From positions 1 to 64,000 of the forward strand of contig JANQQS010000078.1 of NCBI GenBank assembly GCA_028284955.1: a DNA stretch of 64,000 bases, read 5' to 3'. The position numbers were made by a program, and so were the translations under genes. This document shows, one piece after another, positions 16,897-24,950 of this stretch. The notes under the pieces were generated by a model. The model was not told where the DNA came from. It did no database searches and saw only the letters and a list, made by a program, of their open reading frames with translations. Each line of letters starts with the position of its first letter. Within the stretch, counting starts at the first letter, position 1. The stretch is from Myxococcota bacterium (GTDB lineage Bacteria > Myxococcota_A > Polyangia > Polyangiales > Houyiibacteriaceae).

Positions 16897-17816
16897 TGAT
16901 TGAGCTCCTCCCGAATATAGTCTGCCAGAGATTCGAGCGGCTCGTCGAAGCGACGTCCGGAAACAAAGATCGTCGGCGTGCCATCTACTTTGACACGCTG
17001 GCCAAGCGCGCGGTCCTTTTCCACCACTTCGCGCGTTTCTGGTTTCTGAATGGCAGTTCGAAAACGGTCCATATCGAGGCCGAGCTCCTCCGCATATCGC
17101 TCCAATGCCTCGGAAGATAAATCCGATTGTGCATCGAAGAGCTTGTCATGCATCTCCCAGAATTTTCCCTGTTTTGCGGCCGCGATAGACGCAATCGCGG
17201 CTGGCACCGCCTGGGTATGAGCGGGGAGAGGATAATGGCGAAACACGATCTGCACCCGCCCGGGGAACTCTCGTAAGGTCCGCTCGAGAATCGGTCTCGC
17301 GGCTTTGCAAAACGGGCACTCAAAGTCGCTGAACTCCACGATCCGAATGCGCGCCATAGTGGCGCCGCGTACCGGAGCGCTCCCCGTCGGCAGGTCGACT
17401 TTCGTTTGTTCGTCGTACCGGTTTCGATAAAATTGACGAATTTCCTTAGCCGAGTAGCCCCCAGTCACCAATCTCGCAAGATAGCGGGCGGCAGGAACAC
17501 ACCGGCGGCATTTCCGTTGCTGCTGAACGCAGCGCGCAACGGTGATAGGCTCGCCGCACGGAGATAACGCGTTGTTGATGTGCTCGACCCAAGCCTTCCG
17601 GGCGTCCGGGTCTAGCTTGCTCACGTCAACCCGGGGAAGCTTGCGAATCAGCTCCTCACCTCCCGCCGCCCCCTTCTTGTGCTCATTCCCTTTGCTCTCG
17701 GAGCATCCAAGAGCGACAACAACAACGGCAGCTGCACATAAGGTGAGCCCGGAAGCTCGGTCGAGAATGCTAAGACTCGCTGTAGGTGATGAGCTGGCTG
17801 CGCACAACATCTTCAT
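16893..17816 (-). CDS. DsbA-like thiol oxidoreductase lipoprotein
   Basis: 307 residues. An N-terminal hydrophobic segment ends at a lipobox-like LGC (Cys38), so it is probably lipidated. Residues 87-106 carry four Cys (87, 96, 103, 106) in a small extra domain before the thioredoxin fold; the fold then has VEFSDFECPFC with the redox pair C167-P-F-C170, a helical insertion, and the cis-Pro segment VDGTPTIFVSGRRF. Members of this class introduce or isomerise disulphides outside the cytoplasm. The extra four-Cys domain may bind metal or act as a second redox site; that is inference. Its start overlaps the end of the small upstream gene by 47 bases, so the true start may be later. Confidence 0.88.
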   Translation of the reverse strand: MKMLCAASSSPTASLSILDRASGLTLCAAAVVVVALGCSESKGNEHKKGAAGGEELIRKLPRVDVSKLDPDARKAWVEHINNALSPCGEPITVARCVQQQRKCRRCVPAARYLARLVTGGYSAKEIRQFYRNRYDEQTKVDLPTGSAPVRGATMARIRIVEFSDFECPFCKAARPILERTLREFPGRVQIVFRHYPLPAHTQAVPAAIASIAAAKQGKFWEMHDKLFDAQSDLSSEALERYAEELGLDMDRFRTAIQKPETREVVEKDRALGQRVKVDGTPTIFVSGRRFDEPLESLADYIREELNQ

Positions 17817-18024
17817 TGATTCCGGTGCGAATGTATTCTTTCAAACAATCAGCAACGGTGACCATCAGTTCGTCCACGCCTTTATCTTCGATAAGCTTCG
17901 AAAGCAGGGTCCTGGATTCTCGGCTATCTTCTTCTCGTAGGAATTGCCGAACTTTGTCGATCGAGACCCCGCCCTGGAAGTCGATATACGCGTTCTCGAG
18001 CAAATAGCGTGCGAGCTCATTCAC
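17770..18024 (-). CDS. Small helical protein of unknown function (84 aa)
   Basis: Chosen start is the GTG at 18024, which has AGGAAGGA 8 bases upstream; longer in-frame extensions run into the divergent glycosyltransferase gene and are not coding. The product is highly charged and predicted helical: VNELARYLLENAYIDFQGG, then a segment with many Glu/Arg (about 30-45), and DELMVTVADCLKEYI. No family is recognised. It overlaps the DsbA-like gene by 47 bases, so the two are probably co-transcribed. Confidence 0.65.
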   Translation of the reverse strand: MNELARYLLENAYIDFQGGVSIDKVRQFLREEDSRESRTLLSKLIEDKGVDELMVTVADCLKEYIRTGINEDVVRSQLITYSES

Positions 18025-18053
18025 ACCAAAATCCTTCCTGTAATTCCCGACAG

Positions 18054-18073
18054 CCCAGACCCGCCTGTCTGGG
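18054..18073. promoter_or_regulatory. Inverted repeat in divergent intergenic region
   Basis: A 7-bp perfect inverted repeat (CCCAGAC at 18054-18060 and GTCTGGG at 18067-18073) with a 6-base loop, in the 129-base gap between the divergent genes starting at 18024 and 18154. It may be an operator or the base of a leader hairpin. Confidence 0.4.
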
Positions 18074-18153
18074 TAGCTTGTAGTCGTTAGATCCGATGGG
18101 GCGCAAGCGGAATCCTGCAAGCCATCGATTCTGCATATAAGATTGTAGCCGTC

Positions 18154-19581
18154 ATGGCCAACCCTCGGATTCGCGTCCTCGTCACCGCATTCGCGCCGGT
18201 TCCTGGCTCCAACGCCTACGCCGCTGCGCTGATCGGAATGGCCGCCGCCGTCCGCGCCGAGATCGACATGATCACCTTGAAAACGGAAACCTTGCCGCTT
18301 CAACAACGTCTGGGTGACGCGCGTTTGTACAGGGTGCCGGTGTCGGGTGAAACGCCCAAGGAGCGGCGCGCGAGCTTCGGTCGGGCTATCCGCAGGCAGC
18401 TTGAAGCTCAGCCCTACGACATCGTCCACGCACACGGCCCATTCGAAGGACAAGTGATCGCAGTCCATCGTCCCGACATGGATTTTCGGTTTGTGTACGA
18501 GGTGGGCACGTTCGCGGACGAAGCGGAAGGGCCAGACTCCGTGCAAATCTGGGAACAGGCCCACCTTCGATGCCTGCATACCGCCGACTTGATTTTGGTC
18601 AGCACCGAAGCTGCGTGCCGCGCGCTCGCCGACCGAGGATTCGGCGACAAGCTCGCTGTCGTTCCCCCCGGGGTCGACGTGAACGCACTCGATTGGTGGC
18701 CTGCTGCGCGCCATGATCTGGGGCGCGTGTTGTATCTCGGCTCGTTCGCCGCAGACCGAGAACTCGCCACCCTGCTCGGGGCGGTCCGCAAAGTATCCAA
18801 ACAGCGCGGAGTGCGTGTGTTGATCGCCGGAGAACCCGATTCGGGCCGAAGACGGCGCCTCCGGCGGCTGGTCGCAAACCTTGGTCTAAGCGATTCAGTG
18901 GTTGTGCGAGGAGAACCGCGAGCGGGCAGCCTCCCGATGTTGATTGCAGCGTGTGATGTCGGTGTGGTTACGGCCAGTGCGTCGCCGCGCTTTCAGGAAT
19001 TTGGAGATTTGCCGGTGCCGCTGCTGGAGTATATGGCGTGTCGCCGAGCCGTTGTCGCTGCAGGGATCCCTGGCGTAGCCGAGGTAATTCGCGATGAACG
19101 CGAGGGCTTGCTCTATCCTCCGGGCGACGAAGATGTGTTGGCCGACGGAGTGCTGTCGCTGCTCAAAGGTGGTCCCCTCCGCGAACGACTCATCGAGCGA
19201 GCGTATCTGAGAGCCCGCTCTCGCTTCAGTGGAGCCGCACGACGACGCAGAATCGCTGAAGTATACGAGCGGCTCGCTCCGGGTTCGCAGCGTTTTGATG
19301 CGTGGGAAGACGAGTTTGACAAAGCGGGATCGCCGTTTGTCGATCTCTCGTCGTCGATGTTCGAGGTGCCCACCCAGGAGCGCGAAGCCCCGCCGACCCA
19401 TCGGGTGGAGCGGCCACACTCCGACCTGGACGCCTCGACATCTGCAGAGACGCCTCTCGAAACGGACCTCGCCGCGTTGAACGAGGTGCAGACGCGCATC
19501 GACGCCATCACCGATATCGAAGGACTGCGGGAAACCCGCGACGAACCGGACACCGGGGTCAACCGCACATCGGACGACTAG
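18154..19581 (+). CDS. Glycosyltransferase, GT4-like
   Basis: 475 residues. Two Rossmann-like halves of a GT-B fold: the N-terminal half has RRQLEAQPYDIVHAHGPFEG, and the C-terminal half (from about 190) has GRVLYLGSFAADRE, VRVLIAGEPDSG and the sugar-nucleotide element EFGDLPVPLLEYMACRRAVV followed by GIPGVAEVIRDEREGLLYPPGD. Such enzymes move sugars from NDP-sugars to lipid or polysaccharide acceptors. A charged, low-complexity tail of about 75 residues after residue 400 is unusual. No capsule or LPS locus surrounds it; donor and acceptor are unknown. Confidence 0.87.
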   Translation: MANPRIRVLVTAFAPVPGSNAYAAALIGMAAAVRAEIDMITLKTETLPLQQRLGDARLYRVPVSGETPKERRASFGRAIRRQLEAQPYDIVHAHGPFEGQVIAVHRPDMDFRFVYEVGTFADEAEGPDSVQIWEQAHLRCLHTADLILVSTEAACRALADRGFGDKLAVVPPGVDVNALDWWPAARHDLGRVLYLGSFAADRELATLLGAVRKVSKQRGVRVLIAGEPDSGRRRRLRRLVANLGLSDSVVVRGEPRAGSLPMLIAACDVGVVTASASPRFQEFGDLPVPLLEYMACRRAVVAAGIPGVAEVIRDEREGLLYPPGDEDVLADGVLSLLKGGPLRERLIERAYLRARSRFSGAARRRRIAEVYERLAPGSQRFDAWEDEFDKAGSPFVDLSSSMFEVPTQEREAPPTHRVERPHSDLDASTSAETPLETDLAALNEVQTRIDAITDIEGLRETRDEPDTGVNRTSDD

Positions 19582-19623
19582 GTGGCTTGACGCCGCAGCG
19601 CGGGTCACGTAATCGCCAGACTT

Positions 19624-20952
19624 GTGGATGGCACCATCGTACTTCGGCAGGGCCGAGTTCTCGACCCAAGTCGCGGCGTCGACGCAATCGCCGATGTCGT
19701 GATCGTCGATGGCGCGATCCAAAAGGTCGACGTAAACGCCGGCTCAGAGCAACACGAAGTCTCAGAAGCCCGAGACGAAACGCTCGCCGAGGCAACGATC
19801 ATCGACTGTCGCGATCGTTGGATATGCCCGGGTTTTGTAGATCTGAATGCTGAGTTCGGCGAACCCGGCTTTGAGTATCGCGAGACGATCGATACTGGAC
19901 TAAACGCTGCCGCAGCGGGCGGTTTCACCACCGTCAGTGCAATCCCCAGCGGTTCGCAAACCGCCGACGGTCGAAGCGTGGATGCGCGAAACTCGACCGA
20001 GCACTTGCTCCGAGAGGCCTCCTCCGCGGTCTTTGGTCGTCTGGAGGTATTTGGACCCATTACCGCGCAAGACGAGGAAGAACTCTCAGAGATGGGGGAG
20101 CTCAAACGCGCCGGTGTAGTGGGAATGAGCAACGGGGATCGGCCAATCAGAAATGCAGTCACCATGCGTAGAGCGCTGGAATACGCTCGCAGTTTCGACC
20201 TGCTCGTGAGCCACCGTTCGGGAGATCCGGGGATGGAGGCAGGCGCGGGCATGCACGAAGGTGCAGTGGCCGCGGTGCTGGGGCTTCGAGGGATTCCGCA
20301 CGCGGCGGAGGACATCGGGACGGCACGTGACCTCATGCTTGCAGAGTTGACAGGGGCGCGACTGCATCTCTCGCTCGTGTCTTCCGCTCGCTCGGTCCAC
20401 CTCATCGAAGCCGCCAAGACCCGAGGAATAAGCATCACCGCCGACGTTGGTCCTCACCATCTTGTGTACACGGACGAGGATGTCGGGCGCTACCGCACAG
20501 AAATGAAATCTATTCCTCCGATTCGTACGGCGAAAGACCGTGAGGCTCTGCGTCAAGGGCTGGCGTCCGGGGTCATCGACTGCGTATCCACGGGGCATCG
20601 TCCGCGCAGCGATATCGAGAAAGACTGTGACTTCAAGAGCGCGCAGTGCGGCATGATCGGGCTCGAAACAACGCTGCCGCTCGTGCTCGCAGCAGCCCGG
20701 GAGGCCGAAATTCCGCCGTTGCGGATTGTGGACGCGCTAGCCACTCGACCCGCTGGAACTCTGAAAACCGGCGCCGGAACACTGAAACCCGGTGCGGTGG
20801 CCGACATCGCGGTAGTCGACCCCGCGCGCAGGTGGACGGTCTCGCCGAACGCGCTACGCTCGCGCTCGAAGAACACTCCGCTACTTGAGCAAGAAGTCAC
20901 GGGACAGGTCATGGTGACCATTGTCGGTGGAAATATTGTTCATCAGGTATGA
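19624..20952 (+). CDS. pyrC: Dihydroorotase-like protein, probably non-catalytic (PyrC')
   Basis: 442 residues of the amidohydrolase fold, clearly of the class I dihydroorotase family: LRQGRVLDPSRG, then PGFVDLNAEFGEPGFEY and AAAAGGFTTVSAIPSG, a mid-domain RRALEYARSFDLLVSH, and DVGPHHLVYTDED. The metal ligands have been lost. The usual HxH after the PGFVD strand is N75-x-E77; the DDGRP-type motif reads SNGDRP; the CHVST-type His is replaced (LSLVSSARS); and the DHAPH Asp is changed (STGHRPRS). Inactive PyrC' proteins in other bacteria act as structural partners of aspartate transcarbamoylase. carA follows about 100 bases downstream, so a pyrimidine role is likely. pyrB is not in the window. 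Confidence 0.85.
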   Translation: MDGTIVLRQGRVLDPSRGVDAIADVVIVDGAIQKVDVNAGSEQHEVSEARDETLAEATIIDCRDRWICPGFVDLNAEFGEPGFEYRETIDTGLNAAAAGGFTTVSAIPSGSQTADGRSVDARNSTEHLLREASSAVFGRLEVFGPITAQDEEELSEMGELKRAGVVGMSNGDRPIRNAVTMRRALEYARSFDLLVSHRSGDPGMEAGAGMHEGAVAAVLGLRGIPHAAEDIGTARDLMLAELTGARLHLSLVSSARSVHLIEAAKTRGISITADVGPHHLVYTDEDVGRYRTEMKSIPPIRTAKDREALRQGLASGVIDCVSTGHRPRSDIEKDCDFKSAQCGMIGLETTLPLVLAAAREAEIPPLRIVDALATRPAGTLKTGAGTLKPGAVADIAVVDPARRWTVSPNALRSRSKNTPLLEQEVTGQVMVTIVGGNIVHQV

Positions 20953-21054
20953 ACCGACCATGCAGCCACTCGCCGCGCAAGAACTCCCCGCGCGAAAAAT
21001 CACTGCGCAACCATCGCATCGCCCATATTCATCCGTGAGCCGTATCGTTTGCCC

Positions 21055-22278
21055 ATGACCCGAATCGCAAAAACCAACGCTCCGGAGCGGTGTCACCTTG
21101 TTCTCGCCGACGGAACCCGGTTTCCAGGCCTGGCGATTGGCGCCCGCGGTCACACCGTGGGCGAAGCGGTGTTTACGACTGGGATGACGGGATACCAGGA
21201 AGTCCTCACAGATCCTTCCTATTGTGACCAGTTGGTATGCATGACCGCGCCTCAGATCGGGAATACCGGCACCAATCACGAAGACCAGGAAGCCGAGGCG
21301 CCTGTGCTACGCGGGTTTGTCGTGCACGAGCTGAGCACCAGATCAAGCAACTGGCGCGCTACCGAGGAACTCGACGCGTACCTCGCGCGCAATGGAGTGG
21401 TCGGCATCACGCAAGTGGATACTCGGGCGCTTACCCGGCACATTCGTGATTTCGGTGCGCAAATGGCTGCGATCGGCACCGAGGACCCGAACACGCTGCA
21501 CGATCGTGCAAAGTCGGCGCCCCCGATGAATGGTCAAGACCTGACGGGTAAGGTTTCTACGCCGGAGTCATACGAGTGGACTGAGGGCACGGGTTCTTGG
21601 AAACCGCTAGACAGTGCGTTTCCCGCGGACAGCGCGTTTCCCGATGAGGATTCCGCAGGCAAGGTTTCCCTTGATCGTGCTTTGCAGAGCAGTGCGACCC
21701 GAGCCGCGACGAAGGACTATCACGTCGTCGCCATGGATTTCGGAGTGAAGCGCAGTATTCTGCGATGCCTGGTCGACGCCGGATGTCGCGTCACGGTGGT
21801 GCCCGCAAAGACCGCCGCCCGTGACGTGCTCGCACTCAATCCTGACGGCGTTTTTCTATCCAACGGGCCCGGGGATCCCTCCGCCGTGGAGCGCGGCATC
21901 GCCACCGTATCCGAGCTGCTCGGTAAAAAACCCCTCTTTGGAATCTGTCTCGGCCATCAGCTTCTCGCGTTGGCGTTGGGAGCGCGCACGTACAAGCTCA
22001 AGTTCGGTCACCGAGGGCTCAACCAGCCTGTACAAGACTTGAGTACGAAACGGATTGAAGTGACCACTCAAAACCACGGTTTTGCCGTAGATGTCGAATC
22101 GCTCGCCGACAAATGCGAAATGACGCACGTGCACCTTAACGATTCTACCTGCGAGGGCATCCGGCACCTCGAGACCGGGGCGTTCGGCGTGCAGTATCAT
22201 CCGGAAGCATCGGCGGGGCCGCATGATGCCCGCTATTTGTTCGCAAGGTTCGTGCGAGCTATCGAGGACAGCCGCTAG
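21055..22278 (+). CDS. carA: Carbamoyl phosphate synthase small subunit
   Basis: 407 residues from the ATG at 21055. This glutamine amidotransferase subunit supplies ammonia to CarB for carbamoyl phosphate, used in arginine and pyrimidine synthesis. The N-terminal CarA domain shows FTTGMTGYQEVLTDPSY; the class I glutaminase domain has the Cys298 nucleophile in GICLGHQ and the His-Glu pair in GVQYHPEAS. An extra linker at about residues 178-205 contains a duplicated element (DSAFPADSAFPDED). It follows the dihydroorotase-like gene and supports a pyrimidine cluster. carB is not in the window. Confidence 0.96.
   Translation: MTRIAKTNAPERCHLVLADGTRFPGLAIGARGHTVGEAVFTTGMTGYQEVLTDPSYCDQLVCMTAPQIGNTGTNHEDQEAEAPVLRGFVVHELSTRSSNWRATEELDAYLARNGVVGITQVDTRALTRHIRDFGAQMAAIGTEDPNTLHDRAKSAPPMNGQDLTGKVSTPESYEWTEGTGSWKPLDSAFPADSAFPDEDSAGKVSLDRALQSSATRAATKDYHVVAMDFGVKRSILRCLVDAGCRVTVVPAKTAARDVLALNPDGVFLSNGPGDPSAVERGIATVSELLGKKPLFGICLGHQLLALALGARTYKLKFGHRGLNQPVQDLSTKRIEVTTQNHGFAVDVESLADKCEMTHVHLNDSTCEGIRHLETGAFGVQYHPEASAGPHDARYLFARFVRAIEDSR
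21610..21645 (+). repeat. Tandem 18-bp duplication inside carA
   Basis: GACAGTGCGTTTCCCGCG at 21610-21627 and GACAGCGCGTTTCCCGAT at 21628-21645 encode DSAFPA and DSAFPD in the linker between the two CarA domains. In frame, so it does not break the gene. Confidence 0.85.
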
Positions 22279-22325
22279 CTGGCACACGATTCGCGTCCAA
22301 GTCCACCGTGCTGACCCAGGACCAG

Positions 22326-22766
22326 ATGGCATTTCGTGCCGCCAGCGAAACGGAAGGAGCTCGCTCCGTGCGGCTCATTGGTGACGTCGCGCAAAACGTT
22401 CAACCCTATCTCTCGGACTCAATCTGCGCGGTCTCGGAAAGCGCAGACGTCACCATCCTCTCCACTTCCGAGGTTACGGAACACGGAATCGCCGCGTGTT
22501 CCGAGGTGATGGACAACACTAAGCTCGTTGTCATCCTCACGCGACACGACGGTATCGTTTCTGACGAAGCCAACGGATCACAAGGCCCCAAAGCGCAACG
22601 CATCATCACGCCAATGGCCGTCCTCGACGTCACCCCGATTGGATTGATCGTGAGTGAAGTGGCCCATGGCATCGCAGCCGCAGACGTGCAGCAGAACACG
22701 ACCGTACGTTTGCGCGCTGGCCCGAATCTGCGTGCGATTCCAGTACCTAGTCCAAGCCGCGGATGA
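22326..22766 (+). CDS. Hypothetical protein (146 aa)
   Basis: Start set at the ATG at 22326, which has an AGGA a few bases upstream; a GTG at 22308 is also in frame. The sequence has strand-like stretches such as LVVILTRH and GLIVSEVAHGIAA and no signal peptide or membrane helix. I do not recognise a family. The reading frame on the opposite strand is rich in Arg and Cys and looks like a shadow. A weak sigma-54-like element (TGGCAC-N5-TCGC at about 22280) lies upstream; TTGC is expected, so this is doubtful. Confidence 0.5.
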   Translation: MAFRAASETEGARSVRLIGDVAQNVQPYLSDSICAVSESADVTILSTSEVTEHGIAACSEVMDNTKLVVILTRHDGIVSDEANGSQGPKAQRIITPMAVLDVTPIGLIVSEVAHGIAAADVQQNTTVRLRAGPNLRAIPVPSPSRG

Positions 22767-22960
22767 GGCGTGACCACGGTACGCCTCGCGGCGAGCCGGT
22801 GACGCTTTGTCAAAACACGCGATTGGGTACACGGAACACGTGCCAAAATGTCTTGCCGAGCGACCCTCGACGCGCCTCCGCTCCCGAGCTAGCGTCTGAT
22901 TCGCCAGGCTTGCTCCTGAACCACATGCTTCTGGATCGAAAGTTGCTTCGGATAGACCCC

Positions 22961-24187
22961 ATGAGGTTGTCTAGAAATATCGTCGTCTTCGGTGCGCTCG
23001 CGGTCATCGGAGCCGTTTTGCCTGCATCCCGCACGCAAGCACAGTTCAGCGTTGCCCTCTCTGCGATTTTGGTGGATGGCGAGATCGACCGCACGGACCG
23101 GGAGGATCTCGCGCTGGGCATCAACGCTCAGGATTGCGCGAGCCCCGACAATGTCGCGTTGCGTTTCGTGGTCACGGGCAGCGCCGCAACCTCAGTCGAC
23201 CTTTGGCGCGGCCAAGACAACGAAACATGCGTGGAAGAAGATGCGCGGCAGCCCGATACGCGTACCTGTACGCCGCTCGGTGACAGCAATCCGCAAATCG
23301 ACTCTACCGACTCGACCTTCGATGTCAGTCTGAACGACTTTATCGAAGGCAGCTCAGCCTGTAGCAACAGTGGGGGCATCACCGGTCAGGTGTTCAACCT
23401 GCTGGTGATCGCTACTGGGAACCGGCAAGTAGTCAGCGAGTTGAGCGGTATCGATCATTTTGTCCTTCAAGGAGTGAGCGACGGCCAGTCGGGGGGAATT
23501 CGCGTGGATGCGGTGCCGCCGGGGCAAGCGACGATTACGAACAGCAGCCCGGTAACCGGAAACACCTCGGTTGGAATCGAGTGGAACAACGGGTTTAACG
23601 ACGTGACCGCCGACGGGGTGGTGTACTTGGTGCCGATCGCAGACTGCGATGCATTCGTGACCACTCCCGGCACCGGGTCTACCGGGGACGCCGATGCAGG
23701 CAACGATGCGGGCACAAGCATTGCTGTCGACGCTGGGGTGGCCGACGCGGGAACCGCCGACGCTGGGTCGACCGGCTCAGACGTCTCCTCCGGATCCGAC
23801 ACGACGTCCACCAGCAACGCGAGCGGATTCGTTCCCGGAGAGATTCCTCCAAGCGGAGCCGAAGACTTCATTGCCGCACGAACGGACGACAACGTGAGCA
23901 ACGCAAGCCTCAATCTGGCCAATGCGGGCCTCGCGCTGGGCGAGGAAGGCCTCGTGTTCGTGGCGGGGAGCGATGAAGCAGGGAACGTCGGTCCCCTCTC
24001 CCCCCCCATCTGCGCCCAACGCGTCAATGTGGTCGGGCTTTGCGACTTACTTGGAGACTGCCCCGAAAGTAGCTGCTCGGTTCACGTTCCTGGCTCTTTC
24101 GGGAGCGCCTTCGGCCTGTTTGCGATTGCGGTCGTAGGAGGCGGTCTGTTCGTTCGACGTCGACGGAGAACATCACGATGCGAATAG
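22961..24187 (+). CDS. Secreted protein with MYXO-CTERM-like tail
   Basis: 408 residues from the ATG at 22961; the upstream extension of the frame is not protein-like. The signal peptide ends near SRTQA-Q. The mature part has beta-rich segments with paired Cys and a low-complexity Asp/Ala/Gly/Thr/Ser stretch (about 245-290). The C-terminus has two Cys (CPESSC), a single transmembrane helix and a final Arg cluster, the layout of MYXO-CTERM sorting tails that anchor surface proteins in myxobacteria. The body of the protein is not recognised. It overlaps the next gene by 10 bases, so the two are probably co-expressed. Confidence 0.75.
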   Translation: MRLSRNIVVFGALAVIGAVLPASRTQAQFSVALSAILVDGEIDRTDREDLALGINAQDCASPDNVALRFVVTGSAATSVDLWRGQDNETCVEEDARQPDTRTCTPLGDSNPQIDSTDSTFDVSLNDFIEGSSACSNSGGITGQVFNLLVIATGNRQVVSELSGIDHFVLQGVSDGQSGGIRVDAVPPGQATITNSSPVTGNTSVGIEWNNGFNDVTADGVVYLVPIADCDAFVTTPGTGSTGDADAGNDAGTSIAVDAGVADAGTADAGSTGSDVSSGSDTTSTSNASGFVPGEIPPSGAEDFIAARTDDNVSNASLNLANAGLALGEEGLVFVAGSDEAGNVGPLSPPICAQRVNVVGLCDLLGDCPESSCSVHVPGSFGSAFGLFAIAVVGGGLFVRRRRRTSRCE

Positions 24188-24924
24188 GACTCGTACCCGG
24201 AAGAGCGGCGGCGCTGGTCGTGCTGAGCGCGTTGATACCCGGTGGGCTGATCATGACCGGACCGACGACCGTCGCCGCTCAACGCGCGCCACGGTCTTAC
24301 GAATCCCCCGAACGTTTCTCTTGGGAATTGCTTCGCATCGGGACGTATCGCCCTGCTTTTGACAATTCTGTCGATTCATCCGGAAACAACCCCTTCGGTC
24401 TCTTGTTTGACGGCGATAGAGGGCCCCTCGTGGCCACCGAACTCGATGTCTATATTTACCGGATTCCGTACGTCGGCCCCATTGGCGTCGGGGTGGGTGC
24501 CGGTTGGGCGCGCTACAAGGCGAGCACCTGTACCGACGCGACCTGCTCCCAGCGAACCAACGAAGGCGCGCGGTTCGATTTGTTTCCAGTATCCCCACTC
24601 GCCGTGTTGCGCGTCGACGTACTCGCGCGGGAGCTCGGCATTCCTGTCGTCTTCGTTGGAAAAATCGGTGCGGATTTGGTGTTCTATCGCTACCGGCAAG
24701 GCGCCACGAACAACTTCGAAGGGTTCAGCGCAGGGCTGCGTTGGGCGGCTCAGCTCGCGCTCGAGTTGGATTTCCTAGATCGCGGATCGGCGCGAGCCCT
24801 CGATGAAGATTGGGGAATCAATCACTCCTTCGTATTTTTTGAACTCTACGGCTCGAGTGCAAACAGTGACCTTTCGGTGGGGGACAGCTTGGCCTGGGCC
24901 ACCGGTCTCGGTTTCAACTTCTAG
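24178..24924 (+). CDS. Outer membrane beta-barrel protein (MXAN_2562-like)
   Basis: 248 residues with a signal peptide (cleavage near AAQ). The barrel has the aromatic strand ends of outer-membrane proteins, a lateral element DVLARELGIPVVFVGKIGADLVFYRY, and a C-terminal block ARALDEDWGINHSFVFFELYG ending in a Phe-terminated strand (GLGFNF), as expected for insertion by the BAM machinery. The pattern resembles a myxobacterial barrel family I know as MXAN_2562; I have not verified this. Cys pair at about 119/124. Overlap with the preceding secreted protein gene suggests the two form a surface complex. Confidence 0.8.
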   Translation: MRIGLVPGRAAALVVLSALIPGGLIMTGPTTVAAQRAPRSYESPERFSWELLRIGTYRPAFDNSVDSSGNNPFGLLFDGDRGPLVATELDVYIYRIPYVGPIGVGVGAGWARYKASTCTDATCSQRTNEGARFDLFPVSPLAVLRVDVLARELGIPVVFVGKIGADLVFYRYRQGATNNFEGFSAGLRWAAQLALELDFLDRGSARALDEDWGINHSFVFFELYGSSANSDLSVGDSLAWATGLGFNF

Positions 24925-24950
24925 GCCGCCGTAGCGCGGATGGTGCTGAG

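Noticed and set aside
22280-22293. Sigma-54 promoter before the gene at 22326
   Set aside because: TGGCAC-N5-TCGC departs from TTGC at the -12 box, and nothing else supports regulation by sigma-54 at this place.
22406-22846. 146-residue minus frame opposite the hypothetical gene at 22326
   Set aside because: Composition is heavy in Arg, Cys and Ser, with no ribosome site. The plus frame looks more protein-like.
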